DNA of 35,000 nucleotides from Botryococcus braunii (Eukaryota; Chlorophyta; Trebouxiophyceae): NCBI GenBank assembly GCA_002005505.1, contig KV908363.1, forward strand, positions 143,535 through 178,534, given 5' to 3'. The translations under genes and the position numbers were made by a program. Shown piece after piece: positions 24,727 through 34,861 of this stretch (position 1 is the stretch's first letter; each line of letters opens with the position of its first letter). The notes beneath the pieces were generated by a model, which was given only the letters and a program-made list of their open reading frames with translations, was not told the DNA's origin and searched no databases.

Positions 24727-25189
24727 CGCCCTACAATATGGTCCAGAACCACAACAAGACTGCCAGCCTTCTACAAGTTGTTTAAAACACAAGGGCCGCT
24801 ACTACTGTCTTCCTCGATAGATGTCATACCACATACTTTTAATCCAATAGCTGCCCCGGAAGCGACCTTCTATCGAGCGAAGTTTGTATGCACATAGGGT
24901 ACATCAGGTCAGGGACCCCTGGAGCGTTGGAAAATCACGTAAGTATGGTCCGTATTGACGCCGCGGGGATTGCCGGGTCGAGATCACAGCGGCCGCTCTG
25001 TTCAGAAATCGTAGTTGCCTCGGGTGCTGACATATTCTGCAACTGAGGGGTCACGAGTTATTGCAGTCTGTTTTGTGTTTGACCGTGACAATAGGAACCT
25101 CAGAGCAGTTGTCAAGGTTGTTCGTGCAGTAGTTTTTGCCGTCCGCCTCTTCAGACCTTGTACGAAGTGCTTTGCAGCAAAAGGAAACG
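24727..25189. promoter_or_regulatory. Divergent intergenic region (candidate bidirectional promoter)
   Basis: 463 bp separate the ClpD start codon (minus) from the ATG of the unknown plus-strand gene. A GC-rich patch is at about 24958-24997 (ccgcgggg, gcggccgc). I see no clear TATA box. Both 5' UTRs must lie here unless there are upstream non-coding exons. Confidence 0.4.
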
Positions 25190-27816
25190 ATGGGTGTTAC
25201 GAGAGCTATCGACCAGAAACTGCAGCATCTAAATGTCAAAGGCAACAAACCAAGGTGCGCATTGTGTTTGCTGCTGTTGTCTTGGGAGTTGGGGCTCGTC
25301 GTTCAGTTCCCGGTCTCTGAATTTTCACTTGCCCTGCAGCAAGTACAAGGCTATACACCCAACACCTCTGTCAGACCTCATGGCTAAGGCGCCAGCAAAG
25401 TATAAGGTATGATACATTGACCCGGGGTTTCCGTACTGGGTTCGGTCAAAATACACTGACGAGTAGTGCCAGCTGGGCTTTCAAGCCTAGTCAGGAGGCC
25501 TTAAACTGTAAATTTCAACTTTTATCTTTGCTGTAAGTTTTATGCAGCTGATCTAACTTCTGGCTTTTCTCAGCTTGTTCACAAGCACAACTACGATCCG
25601 GTTCGTGTGTTTGCAGGAAGTCCCCAAGTCTGAAATAGATTCCTTATATGAAGGTTGCTCTGTGAAAGTTGTCTTTGATAAACCTGAGATCAGATGTTTT
25701 GAGGTAAAGTCCGAGTTTGGCAGCTGCTCGACTCCAAGTGCTCTTTGTTTTGTAATTTAAATTGTTGCTAGTCAGCTCTAGATCCTTTGGGACTACTCTT
25801 GGAGAATGTATCTATTGTTGACAGCTAGCCAGCAGCTGTGTTAAATCTCATAATTCCTTGCCGGAATGAACACAGGCAGTTTGGCTACATGTGGAAGCCA
25901 CGCCCCAGACTGATGACGATGACGCCAGTACGCCCTACTTACTTTTTCCTGGATGATTCCTAATGCTTCCAGCTTTTGCAAAGATCCGGTCACTTTTCGT
26001 TAGGCTTGTGTGTGCATGTATTAAGTGCTAGTATTGCAGCAATCCTGTGGCCTGCTGGGTAGTATGACTTGCCCTCCTCCTGACTTGCCCTCCTTCACCT
26101 ACTTTTATCAAATGGTTGCCCTAGGGGACCGGTTCCTCTCTTAAATGCATTGACACGCTTTCTATGTTGACCTTTTTTGAGTCTGACGAGGTTATGTGGT
26201 TGTAGTCTACTGCAAGGCTACTGAGCCTCCCAAAAATCAATACCTGGAATATCAAGCTAATCAGCGAGTGCAAATCAAGAAAAAACATGTTGTTGCAATT
26301 TATCATGAGGAGGACTGAGACAACTTGCTGCACCCTTAGAAAGGTAGCGGTGTCGACGTAAGCTGGTCGTGTTTATCCCCTGCATGGGGATGCTCATTGC
26401 ACACAGACACTGTACATCTGGGGGGATGGGGGCATCTGCATCTGTATTTCGTTGGTTGTAACATGCTGCACATGAGTGGGAAATCAGTCATGGGTCTCTT
26501 CAGCACTTTTACCCCAATGTTACTTTTGCTCTACATAAAGCAATGCTCTGCTAGGGAGTTGTGGCAGATTCCAAGAAGGGCGTAAACTGAAGTCCGCTAC
26601 GTATTCTCATGTGAGAATCAGACGGTTTACAATTTGGCCCGGATTCCGAGAAGAAACTGGGGCTGGTAGTATTTAATATCTGCCCAGCATACACCAATAC
26701 AGCTGTGCTTGCGGTATGACTGTGCACGTGTCTCCTAGGTACAAAGTTTTGCATCTCGTGTGTGCTTAGGTTGGCAGTGGCATTGTACAAGAGAGTATCA
26801 ACCACAAAATGGAACACGACCATCGGTGAGATTAGATGCACGCTGGATGGTCAGTTTGGGCAGCTGCCATGAAGGGTACAGGTGGGCTTGAAGCAAGCGA
26901 CAGCTTGATTACATGTCAAAGTCGAAGTGGCAGTGGCAGCTGTCTGAATTTGCACTTGAGCAACGAATGATTTCAGAAGCTGTCATGATATTGATTGAGG
27001 GCTGGAGGATACACATAGGATGTATCTGTGATCCTCTTGAGGTGACGTCCAACTGCACTGCACATTGGAATGTCAGATATAGCAAAGAATTGGATTGGAA
27101 TTTGATAGTTTTCCTGCGTTTTTAGCATTGAGGTTGAAGGAGGATCTGCATCAGTACGAGACCTTCAGTATAGGTGGCAAGTCCAGGCTCCCTGAGGTAT
27201 TTCATTTGTGGTTTATGGGTGAGTGTGTGCCATGACAGTACCACTTGACTTAACCACTAGATTTAGCTCCTGCATTTCCCAGAAATTCTGAAAGAATATC
27301 GGCTCGTTGAATTGCGGTTGCTGGCTGCTCTCGCTTACATATGCTGGATGGCGTACCATCTGCATTCAAGGTCGAAGTCTGTGTCAGTTCTGGGTTGATC
27401 AGCCATACAGATTATCAGGTAATTTAATGGATAACTTTAATTAGTACGGGACAGCCAACTTTGGCAAATTGATAACCTGTTTGCAAACAATTGTCGTACA
27501 ACAGTTGCTGCAATAATTATCCACCTTACAGTGGATGATAATGTGTATCATCAGGATGCTTCATACATTTACTATGGACTACCGTGTGGATTGTATTCAC
27601 TTGTAATCTAATCATGTCATCAGTTTGTACACGTACAATATTACCTTTTAATGAGCAACGGTGATTGCGTATTCAGACACTTACACTCCATCCCAGCTTC
27701 GCTTTTTGGAGCACCTCGTTATGGGGTACATCCAAGATTGCAATCGACAGGACCGGAACGCCTACGTCTATTTTCGCTTACAAAAAGAGGAAGATGTGCA
27801 GAGCACTTGCAATTGA
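25190..27816 (+). CDS. Seven-exon gene for a 202-residue protein of unknown function
   Basis: Exons 25190-25254, 25340-25406, 25617-25703, 25876-25927, 27126-27196, 27267-27393 and 27677-27816 sum to 609 nt with matching phases and one stop at the end. The protein starts MGVTRAIDQKLQHLNVKGNK, is basic for its first 45 residues, and has an acidic TDDDDA near 85-90. A Leu-rich helical stretch (EYRLVELRLLAALAYICWM) lies at about 123-141. The C-terminus is charged, with TPSQLRFLEHLVMGYIQ. No signal peptide, Cys pairs or enzyme motif is visible. The hydrophobic helix could be amphipathic and buried or a weak membrane anchor. The sixth donor (CTGG/gttgat) is weak. The start is the ATG at 25190; the frame upstream is unsupported. 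I do not recognise the family. Confidence 0.6.
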
Positions 27817-27840
27817 CTGGACAGTACTCGCCAGGGTAAG

Positions 27841-27867
27841 AATTTGAGTATTAGTAATACTTAAATT
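27841..27867. other. Near-perfect 27-nt palindrome with odd centre
   Basis: Arms aatttgagtatta and taatacttaaatt around a single g, with one G:T wobble. It lies 25 nt past the stop codon of the 202-residue gene, probably in its 3' UTR. Confidence 0.8.
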
Positions 27868-27900
27868 TGCTTCAAAAGCACAGAGAAGCAGGGGATGCAT

Positions 27901-27926
27901 ATGCGTGTGGCAGCTGCCACATGCAT
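27901..27926. other. 26-bp palindrome, central 16 bp perfect
   Basis: The centre tgtggcagctgccaca (27906-27921) is exactly self-complementary. The outer five pairs match except one G:T. The core ggcagctgcc also occurs at 26859-26868. Confidence 0.9.
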
Positions 27927-27934
27927 CATGATGG

Positions 27935-27954
27935 TAACCACTGATCAGTGGTTA
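27935..27954. other. Perfect 20-bp palindrome
   Basis: taaccactga followed by tcagtggtta; all ten pairs match. It lies eight nucleotides after the previous palindrome. Confidence 0.9.
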
Positions 27955-28201
27955 TGGTGAGCTCGCATTGGTACGAATCCCTGCAATTGCATTTGCTGGC
28001 ATGTGAGGAATGTGCACGCTTCTCAAGCCTATAATATTGAGGCAGCGCTGCCTCAGCCAGATTGCTGGTTTATGTGACATTGCATTTGAAAACAAGTATG
28101 CTGAGACTGATATGACATTCAAAGGAAATTCGGACAACTCTCTTTCTCTGACGTTAACCTGACCTTCCTTATTACTTAATGAACAGTGATATTATCACAT
28201 C

Positions 28202-28213
28202 AACGTTAACGTT
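28202..28213. other. Perfect 12-bp palindrome
   Basis: aacgttaacgtt. Modest alone, but part of the cluster. Confidence 0.7.
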
Positions 28214-28276
28214 ATACATGGTCAGTTGCATCGGTAGCGGTGGATGCACATTGTGCAAAATTAGCGTTGGCTACTG

Positions 28277-28334
28277 TACGGTAGTATACCGTACTGTCCA
28301 AAACCCGACAAGATCTTGTCGGGTAATGGACAGT
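28277..28334. other. Nested palindromes: 42-bp two-tier palindrome with an adjoining inverted repeat
   Basis: The core 28303-28324 is a perfect 22-bp palindrome (left half acccgacaaga). It is framed by two-base aa mismatches, then by perfect 8-bp arms actgtcca (28293-28300) and tggacagt (28327-28334). Just upstream, tacggta (28277-28283) and taccgta (28287-28293) form another inverted repeat with a 3-nt spacer. Confidence 0.92.
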
Positions 28335-28546
28335 CATGCGCTCTTTGTCAAGGCCAAACATCGTAGGCGTGTTGGCTGGAAAGTTAATGTAATAGAGTAA
28401 ACATTCTGGAATGATAATCTATGGGCTAGATAGTTTGTGATGCTCTCCATTGATGAAAAGGGTTTTCCAAGTGAGGCCCAGCTACCCACAATCCATGTAG
28501 ACCAACATAAGCAGTAGTGTTTAGAACGCAGTACCAGCTGACCCTC

Positions 28547-28560
28547 TGGCACATGTGCCA
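28547..28560. other. Perfect 14-bp palindrome
   Basis: tggcacatgtgcca. Confidence 0.85.
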
Positions 28561-28767
28561 ATGCACTTCTGCATAATCTTTTATTACATGTGAGACCCTA
28601 ATAGATTAAGACACCCTGCGTAACATATATGTGTATCCAACATTAGTATATTTCTAAACTTCCTCAAAACTCCACGTTTTTTCTGTTGCTTGTGATAGTC
28701 ATGCATGCTTCCCTTTGTAGTGAAGTCAATGTGGGAGCACCATGACCAACAAACGGCGACTGAGGCA

Positions 28768-28799
28768 ACAATTTATTGCAAGATCTTGCAGTTAATTGT
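28768..28799. other. Two-tier palindrome with AAGATCTT core
   Basis: Perfect 14-bp core tgcaagatcttgca (28777-28790), three mismatched bases on each side, then 6-bp arms acaatt and aattgt. This is the same layout as the 42-bp element at 28293-28334. Confidence 0.85.
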
Positions 28800-28868
28800 C
28801 ACAAACTCTAAAGCACAACCCAGGCGTCGGCCTGTGGCGGATCTAAAACATATGCAACCAACCTGCAA

Positions 28869-28892
28869 GACCTGGCAAGATCTTTCCAGGTC
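28869..28892. other. 24-bp palindrome with AAGATCTT core, one mismatch
   Basis: Arms gacctgg and ccaggtc are exact complements around caagatcttt, whose central aagatctt is palindromic. The only mismatch is the c/t pair flanking that core. Confidence 0.85.
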
Positions 28893-30127
28893 CTCGCAGA
28901 TATCTTGCCATGCGCATGCGCTCATCTGGCGCCATGATCGTGACTGGCAAGCTGACCCAACCACCCCAAGTCTCCCCCCCCTCCCCCCGGGGCCCCAAAA
29001 AAAGTCTCATCGTGAGTTGGATAGCTAACTGCCCATAAACAGCGCCCAGTAAATGCTAAATTGCGACCATCAGGTTGTCCGTAAGCCAATTAAACATGCT
29101 TGACTTGGCAGGTAGCCAAGTTGATCAATTATAATGTTTGAATCCATGCCACTTCATTCTTTCTGTAATGTACGGAACTGTTTACCCATGCTCTGCCACT
29201 GAAAACCAGTATCTTTTTAGGTACCAGCGAACATGACTACATACACGGCAACTATGCTTGTGCCATCCCCTAGCTAGCCAAGGCATTTACGGACGAGTAT
29301 GCTGTTACTGAACAACGCTTGGACCCAAGCTTAAGGATACACTTCATGCTGAACCCGTTGTTGATGATGTCATCATGGGCCACAGCTCATATGAGGTCTT
29401 AGCTCATAAGCGCCATATGTAGGGTTCATGTCATGTCAGTGGGCCTACTAACATGACACTTGGAATTAAAGAGCTTCATAACGAGTACTGAACCATGGGT
29501 ACACTCATGTGGGTATATTACAAACGGAAGAGAAAAGAAATATGTTATGTAGCGAACACGAGAGCCAGTATCAGAGCCCAGAACCCTTTCTACTAATAGT
29601 GATCAGCCACAAAAAACGGCAAACGATAGTGTCAGTATTCAAGACTGGCATGACTCAAATTGGCAGCCTTTGTAAGGTCAGAACTGAACTACCGACCGAG
29701 CCAAACCCCACAGTCCTCTCAGGTAAAGACCTCGTTTCAGTTAACTGCAAGGCACCAACAAGCAGGGAACAGCATGCGGGTCCACAACACGACCATCTCA
29801 AATAAAGAATCATCGACTAGAGGTGCCCAAGGTGCCCTCCACCACCCCTTCAGGTGCCGACTAAGTGCTCGTACGGCACAATGATATGCTGGAAACCAGA
29901 TTGATCACACAAACACTGCTCTGCCCCTGCACTTCTCCGTCCAAGCTCACACCACCAGCGGGGCCCTATAGGGACCGATGCACAAAGTTGCAAAATGGAT
30001 GGGGAAAAGGCTGCCTCTAAGGAGCATGCATGCAACTTAAACAAGCATGCGCTACTCACATGCATTGGAAGCACACTGTCCTCCCTCCCCCTCCTGGGCC
30101 CGTCACCCCAATATTTCACGGTCTCTA

Positions 30128-30276
<149 letters not shown>

Positions 30277-30572
30277 AGGCGTGCACTATTTAAAGAGGCA
30301 AACCTGCCCCTCCCAGAAAGCAATGTCCATGCCTGAATGAGATCTGAGGGCGTGGAAACAGGGTCGGGCAGACATTATTACTTCAATGATCGACACTTGA
30401 CTTACTAAAACTTATTTTTTGAACCAACGTTGTGGAACAAAGACAGTGTGGTTGACACGCTCTTTGTACGCCCCTATTGCCTCACAGGGTGTTTGGTGAC
30501 AGCGTGATACTCAGCATAGCAACCAAAGTCTCAGAGAGATGTGGACACCCCAGTGGGATAAACGACAACCAG

Positions 30573-30786
30573 CAAGTCTGCTGCGCAAAATCTTGTCGGT
30601 ACCACAGCTCCTGACCATGGCGCTGGACCCAAATTCTCATCAGAAGGGGCATTGCACCCTGATGTCAGAGATGCTTGGAGCCTTTGCGCAAATTATGCTG
30701 AAGCAAAGGAAACCTCTGCCGTGAAATATATGGGAGGGCCTTGCTGGGAAATTCAACTCATGCATAAAGACAAGCAACACCCCTGG
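30573..30786 (+). pseudogene. Class III peroxidase-like exon fragment, divergent
   Basis: The plus-strand frame is open from 30562 and reaches a good donor, CCCTGG/gtaagg, at 30786. It reads ...WSLCANYAEAKETSAV then KYMGGPCWEIQLMHKDK. In class III peroxidases a helix with CADILALAARD is followed by GGPxWxVxLGRRD. The distance from the Cys to the GG pair is the same here (16 positions), and GGP-W-E-hydrophobic-x-L-x-x-K-D matches. The conserved ARD is replaced by KET, and I find no distal HFHDC or proximal heme-His exon nearby. It is therefore most likely a decayed fragment, an isolated exon or a chance match. Confidence 0.35.
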
Positions 30787-30938
30787 GTAAGGACAAGGGC
30801 AAGCCACCAAGTGGGGTTCAATGTGAATACCATTGATGGTATGGCACCACCCTTCCCTTTCCCCTGCATGGAAAAATTAAATAGCCCCTCCCCTCCCCCG
30901 GGGGGGGGGGCGCAAGACAGGGTCCATTTTCACTTTGT

Positions 30939-31223
30939 TGACAGCACTTCGCCAGGCAGAATGATTTTGACACTAATGATAGCAGGAGCACCACAAAGAA
31001 GCCCATCCCAACCCTTATCATGGCAGGAGCCTCCGAGCAAGATCCATGATCAATACACTGATGGCAGGCCTTCTGGGCAGCCCATTTTCCAACCCCAATG
31101 ATGGCAGGGCAGCCAGCGAAAAGTCCATTTTCGCCACAGTTGACCGCAGGGCCTCCATGACAAATTAGATGTCAACTGTACTGATAGACGGGCAGTTGGG
31201 CAGAATCTGCTTGCTGCCAGCAG
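30939..31223. repeat. 41-bp degenerate tandem repeat, about seven units
   Basis: Units begin with tga(t/c)(a/g)gcagg or close variants at 30977, 31018 (tcatggcagg), 31059, 31099, 31141 and 31182. Spacings are 41, 41, 40, 42 and 41. A weaker first unit starts at 30939. Several units also share a later ccatttt/aacccc segment. It begins about 115 nt downstream (in gene sense) of the stop codon of the minus-strand membrane-protein gene. Confidence 0.75.
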
Positions 31224-31338
31224 CGCCACCAGGTAGAAAGAAAAAAGGAAAGAATTGCATCTGTCCAGCCCAGAGGGCATGATGAACAGGTAGGATCCAA
31301 CTCTCAGCCTACTGACCGCAGGGCCCTGCAACTCCCTT

Positions 31339-33998
31339 TCAAAAGCTTCCCTGGTTGGGCGAAATGGAGAAGACTCCCGTGCGCACGTAGCCACCCGGCA
31401 AAACTCGGAAGCCCAAGGGAATGAGGTACTGCGCGAAGTTTTCGACCGCAGGCCCTTCTATTCGGTCATAGGTGGCTGGCACGCCAATACCCTGCATGTC
31501 AAAGTCAAAGAGGGCCCGCTGGACGACATGGGGTCGGCCATCAGTTCCAAATCCGTCCACGATGTAGGTTAGCAAATCCATGGCAAAGAGGCGGACTGCT
31601 GATGACCTGGGGAAATAGTAGGTGGTGTCGGGGACTGGATAAAAGATGACTGGTATTGTGCACATGCCCGAGATCTTCAAGAGCGGACTTTTGAGGTCGC
31701 TTGGGTCGTAGATGGCCAGGTCCTGGCACCCGTTTGAAAGAGTCACCCATTTCCAGACTGTCGGGGTGCACAGGTCTGCAAAGGGAGACTGCGGCCCACA
31801 GTACATGGGGTGGGAGGCCCACGACTGCGTGATCCTGCCCGTTCGCAACTTCTTTCCATCTGGCAAAGTCAGCGTTCCTTCCATTGAGTACTCCGCCTGC
31901 GCCCCAACCATGGGACAAGTGCGAGTGAGGTGCGCCGCCCTCCACCCTTTGCCATAAAAACTTCAAAGCAACTGTGCTCATCTTCTGGCATACTGGGGGT
32001 AGGGTCGTGGTCTGCAGCAAGTGGAATCTCGCACCACGTCTTTTTTGTTCTGTAAACGACCATCCACAGGGAGAGAAGGGACACCAGCGGCACCAGCAAG
32101 AGGGCCAGACAGCTCATGGCTCTTGCAGCCCTTTCCTGTTTCGGTGGATACCGATCAGAAAGATCCTCCCACCTCCCTGCCTCGTCATGGTGAGGGAAGA
32201 CCTAAGTGAAGAGCGATCATGCATGCTCCATCAGCCACAATGTGCATGCAGGCCACAACGAACAGGGCAAGGTAAAGCAGAGGGTCAAATGCTACACCTG
32301 GATGAGGACTCCCTGACATTGGCCCACACTTCAAAGTTCATGAGCCCACTTGACAGCAGGTGATGGTCGCGTGCAGAATGCCTACGCTGGTTGTACCTGG
32401 TATACATGTAGGGCATTATCCCTCTGCCTCAACCCTCAGGCCTGTGACCTGTGAACTATGCAATTGTGGCCAGGAAAGTCATCATTCATAATGGCGACCA
32501 CAGCCTACACCCTTTCAGATTTGCAAATAACCGCAGAGAAAGTCGCACCTCAAGCCCATGCATCCTAACTAGGTGGTCTAAGTGGGACCCACTCATTTTA
32601 CCTCACCAGGGGGGAGGGGGGGGGCGTGGGAACACATTTTGGCACATGACAATGCAAGTCTTACATTGTCATGTAAGTCTGCCCAAACCATAAGCTTCAT
32701 CTGCCTGCTGACGTTGACAGCATTGAAGGCATATGTCAGCCCTGCGAGATGACGCCTTAACCAAAAGGTGTCTCTGTGAACGAGCCAGGCCAAGGCGCCA
32801 CACATCACACACCCCGTGGACAAGTGCAGGAGCTCGTCATTTGCAGTGTCTCAGGGTGTTGGGAGGAGGGGCTCCGAATCTAAAAGCGAGTCAAGGAAAT
32901 GAACCAAAGTGTGCCAGTCTGTACAGGGGCGCACATAGAAAACAGGGCCATAGGGTCCGTTGAAGGAACCGATTAGAATGGCTGTCCATCCAATTTCTGC
33001 AAATTCCCAATTGGGGTCATTGACTTGAACCGGCGGGATGAAGTTGTTTCTCCCATAGCTGAACCATGCGAATCCATCATTCACAGACATGTGCAAGTTT
33101 GGCCTGAGAAGGACCTCTCCATTTCTCTGTGGTCCAACCTGCTGGAGTTCCTCTTGCTCCCTGCAGGCTCCCCGTCAGGTTATGAGCCAGGCAAGAACAT
33201 GTGCAGCCCTGCTCCTCTTTGTTGCAATGGTTCCAGAGTGATACACTTCCACAAGCTATTCTTTTGGGAGGAGCTGAGACTCAACGTCCAGGCGACATGG
33301 TAAAGGTGGCGAAATGATATTTGCGATTTTGCCTGAGCTGACATGCGTGTGAATTCTAATCGCTGAGCCGCTGCCACTAGCATGGTTATTTCTGCAACGA
33401 CATCAACCGGTTGTACCTTACAGAGCATGAATGTGTAATAGTGCGCAGGTGCTGCAAACAGGAAGCTATTGAACAATGCTATCTGCTCACTCACTTTTAC
33501 CATTGAGGGAAAGAGGACAAACACATAGAAAAATTTAATAATCAACAGCGTTTTATTGGGTTGGTGTGCCATCTTCTGTGGAATAAGGAGCTGGGATTCT
33601 TGCATGAAGGAGCAGACTTGCCACTTGAGAGCAAGCGGGCCAAACATGTTCAACAGTATCCCACTTTCTTCTCGGTCCCAAGGCAGAACTCCCGATTTGA
33701 CTGACGTTAACCCATGCACGTTGCGTTGGAAACCTTGGATTCTTAGCTGTTGCCTTAGTCGTGACCGGCTTTGCAACTTCTCAACCATTAGAAGGGCTCA
33801 AGCTGTTGGGGCGTACTTGACAGGTCCCAAAATTGTCTTAGTGGTAGTACCCTTTGCGCCAATCAGTTTGGCCTCCAATTCCTTGGTTTTCTGAAAGGTT
33901 TTCAATTTCAGCAGTGTTGCTTCAGCTTTTTCCAGCAGGGTGCCGGCTGCAAACGGATGGAAAAGAACGGCCACCGCAATAATAATACAACTTTTCAT
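31339..33998 (-). CDS. Predicted membrane protein of unknown function, 423 residues (five-exon model)
   Basis: Exons (minus) 33998-33817, 33160-32925, 32741-32665, 32180-31962 and 31896-31339 total 1,272 nt with consistent phase. The N-terminus MKSCIIIAVAVLFHPFAAG looks like a signal peptide and is followed by a Lys/Glu-rich helix. The second exon gives WFSYGRNNFIPPVQ and WTAILIGSFNGPYGPVFY. A clear membrane segment, MSCLALLLVPLVSLLSLWMVVY, lies at about 187-208. The last 185 residues include LAIYDPSDLKSPLL, YYFPRSSAVRLFAMDLL and LPLGF-like segments. These loosely recall nucleotide-sugar transferases such as GT77, but no DxD is visible. Alternatively the membrane segment starts a separate type II protein at 32117, and exons 1-3 belong to another transcript. 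The last intron (65 nt, gttttt donor) is weak. The family is not recognised. Confidence 0.45.
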
Positions 33999-34787
33999 CA
34001 CAATTATTATTAATGGTCACGAAGTTCAATCTTGAAGCCCAATAGAGATGCAGCCGCGGAAATCTTTTACGACATCGGCCACATGTGGCCACGCAGGGAG
34101 CACATGAATAAGAATTGTTGGCAACTTTGTGTTCATGTAACTCGGATATGACCTGCCCTGGCAAAGCATGTCCTTTCGGCCCCGAGCCTGAGTTGCGGCA
34201 TCTTTGTACTAGCTGCGTCTTTTTTTAACTCTGGCGAGTACTTCTGTCGCTCCCTGAAAAAGGTTCGGCGATCAGAAGCATTTACGTAATTGCCAGTGCG
34301 AACTTCGCGCACACTGGTCCGGAGCGCGGTGCAGTATACGGCAACGTGTGCGCCGGTTCCCAAGGCGTGGTCCGGAAATGAATCGCCTGGATGCGGAATG
34401 CGGAAATATTGCGGATTAGGTGAAGGAATGCCATGGGCTGAAAAAAAATTCTAGAAGAAGAAAGAATTACATCAACCCAATTCTCGGTACGACAACAGAA
34501 GTGGGTCCGAAGTCAAGGCGAAAACACTTGTGTCAAGAAGAAGCGTATTAAGCACATTCTGGGTTGCATTTAAAAAGGAAAAAAAAAAAAAAAAAAAAAA
34601 AAAAACTCATTTGTGATAAACTTTGTGCTCCAAACTCCACAACTGTCATTCTTGACTACATAGACTTGTAAACGAAGCTGTATGCAACCAAGAAAACTCT
34701 ACATGCAAAAAATAGAGTTCTATCTTGCATAAGATATGGTGGATGTGTGGGACCATTGTTCATTTCGTCGATTGGCGGCCATCCATA
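33999..34787. other. Upstream region of the membrane-protein gene
   Basis: About 0.8 kb with no exon I can support. It includes a 28-nt pure A run at 34579-34606. I saw no clear promoter element. Confidence 0.5.
34579..34606. repeat. Poly(A) tract, 28 nt
   Basis: Uninterrupted A run preceded by taaaaagg. No retroposed gene body or target-site duplication is evident upstream, so I treat it as a simple repeat. Confidence 0.9.
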
Positions 34788-34861
34788 CTAGGCGGTACAA
34801 GCTGTATGTAATAGCTGTATACAACCATGTGATTCTACTGTTGATGTACAGGTAATCATAC

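Noticed and set aside
34579..34606. Poly(A) run as the tail of a retroposed gene
   Set aside because: No spliced gene body, open frame or target-site duplication next to it.
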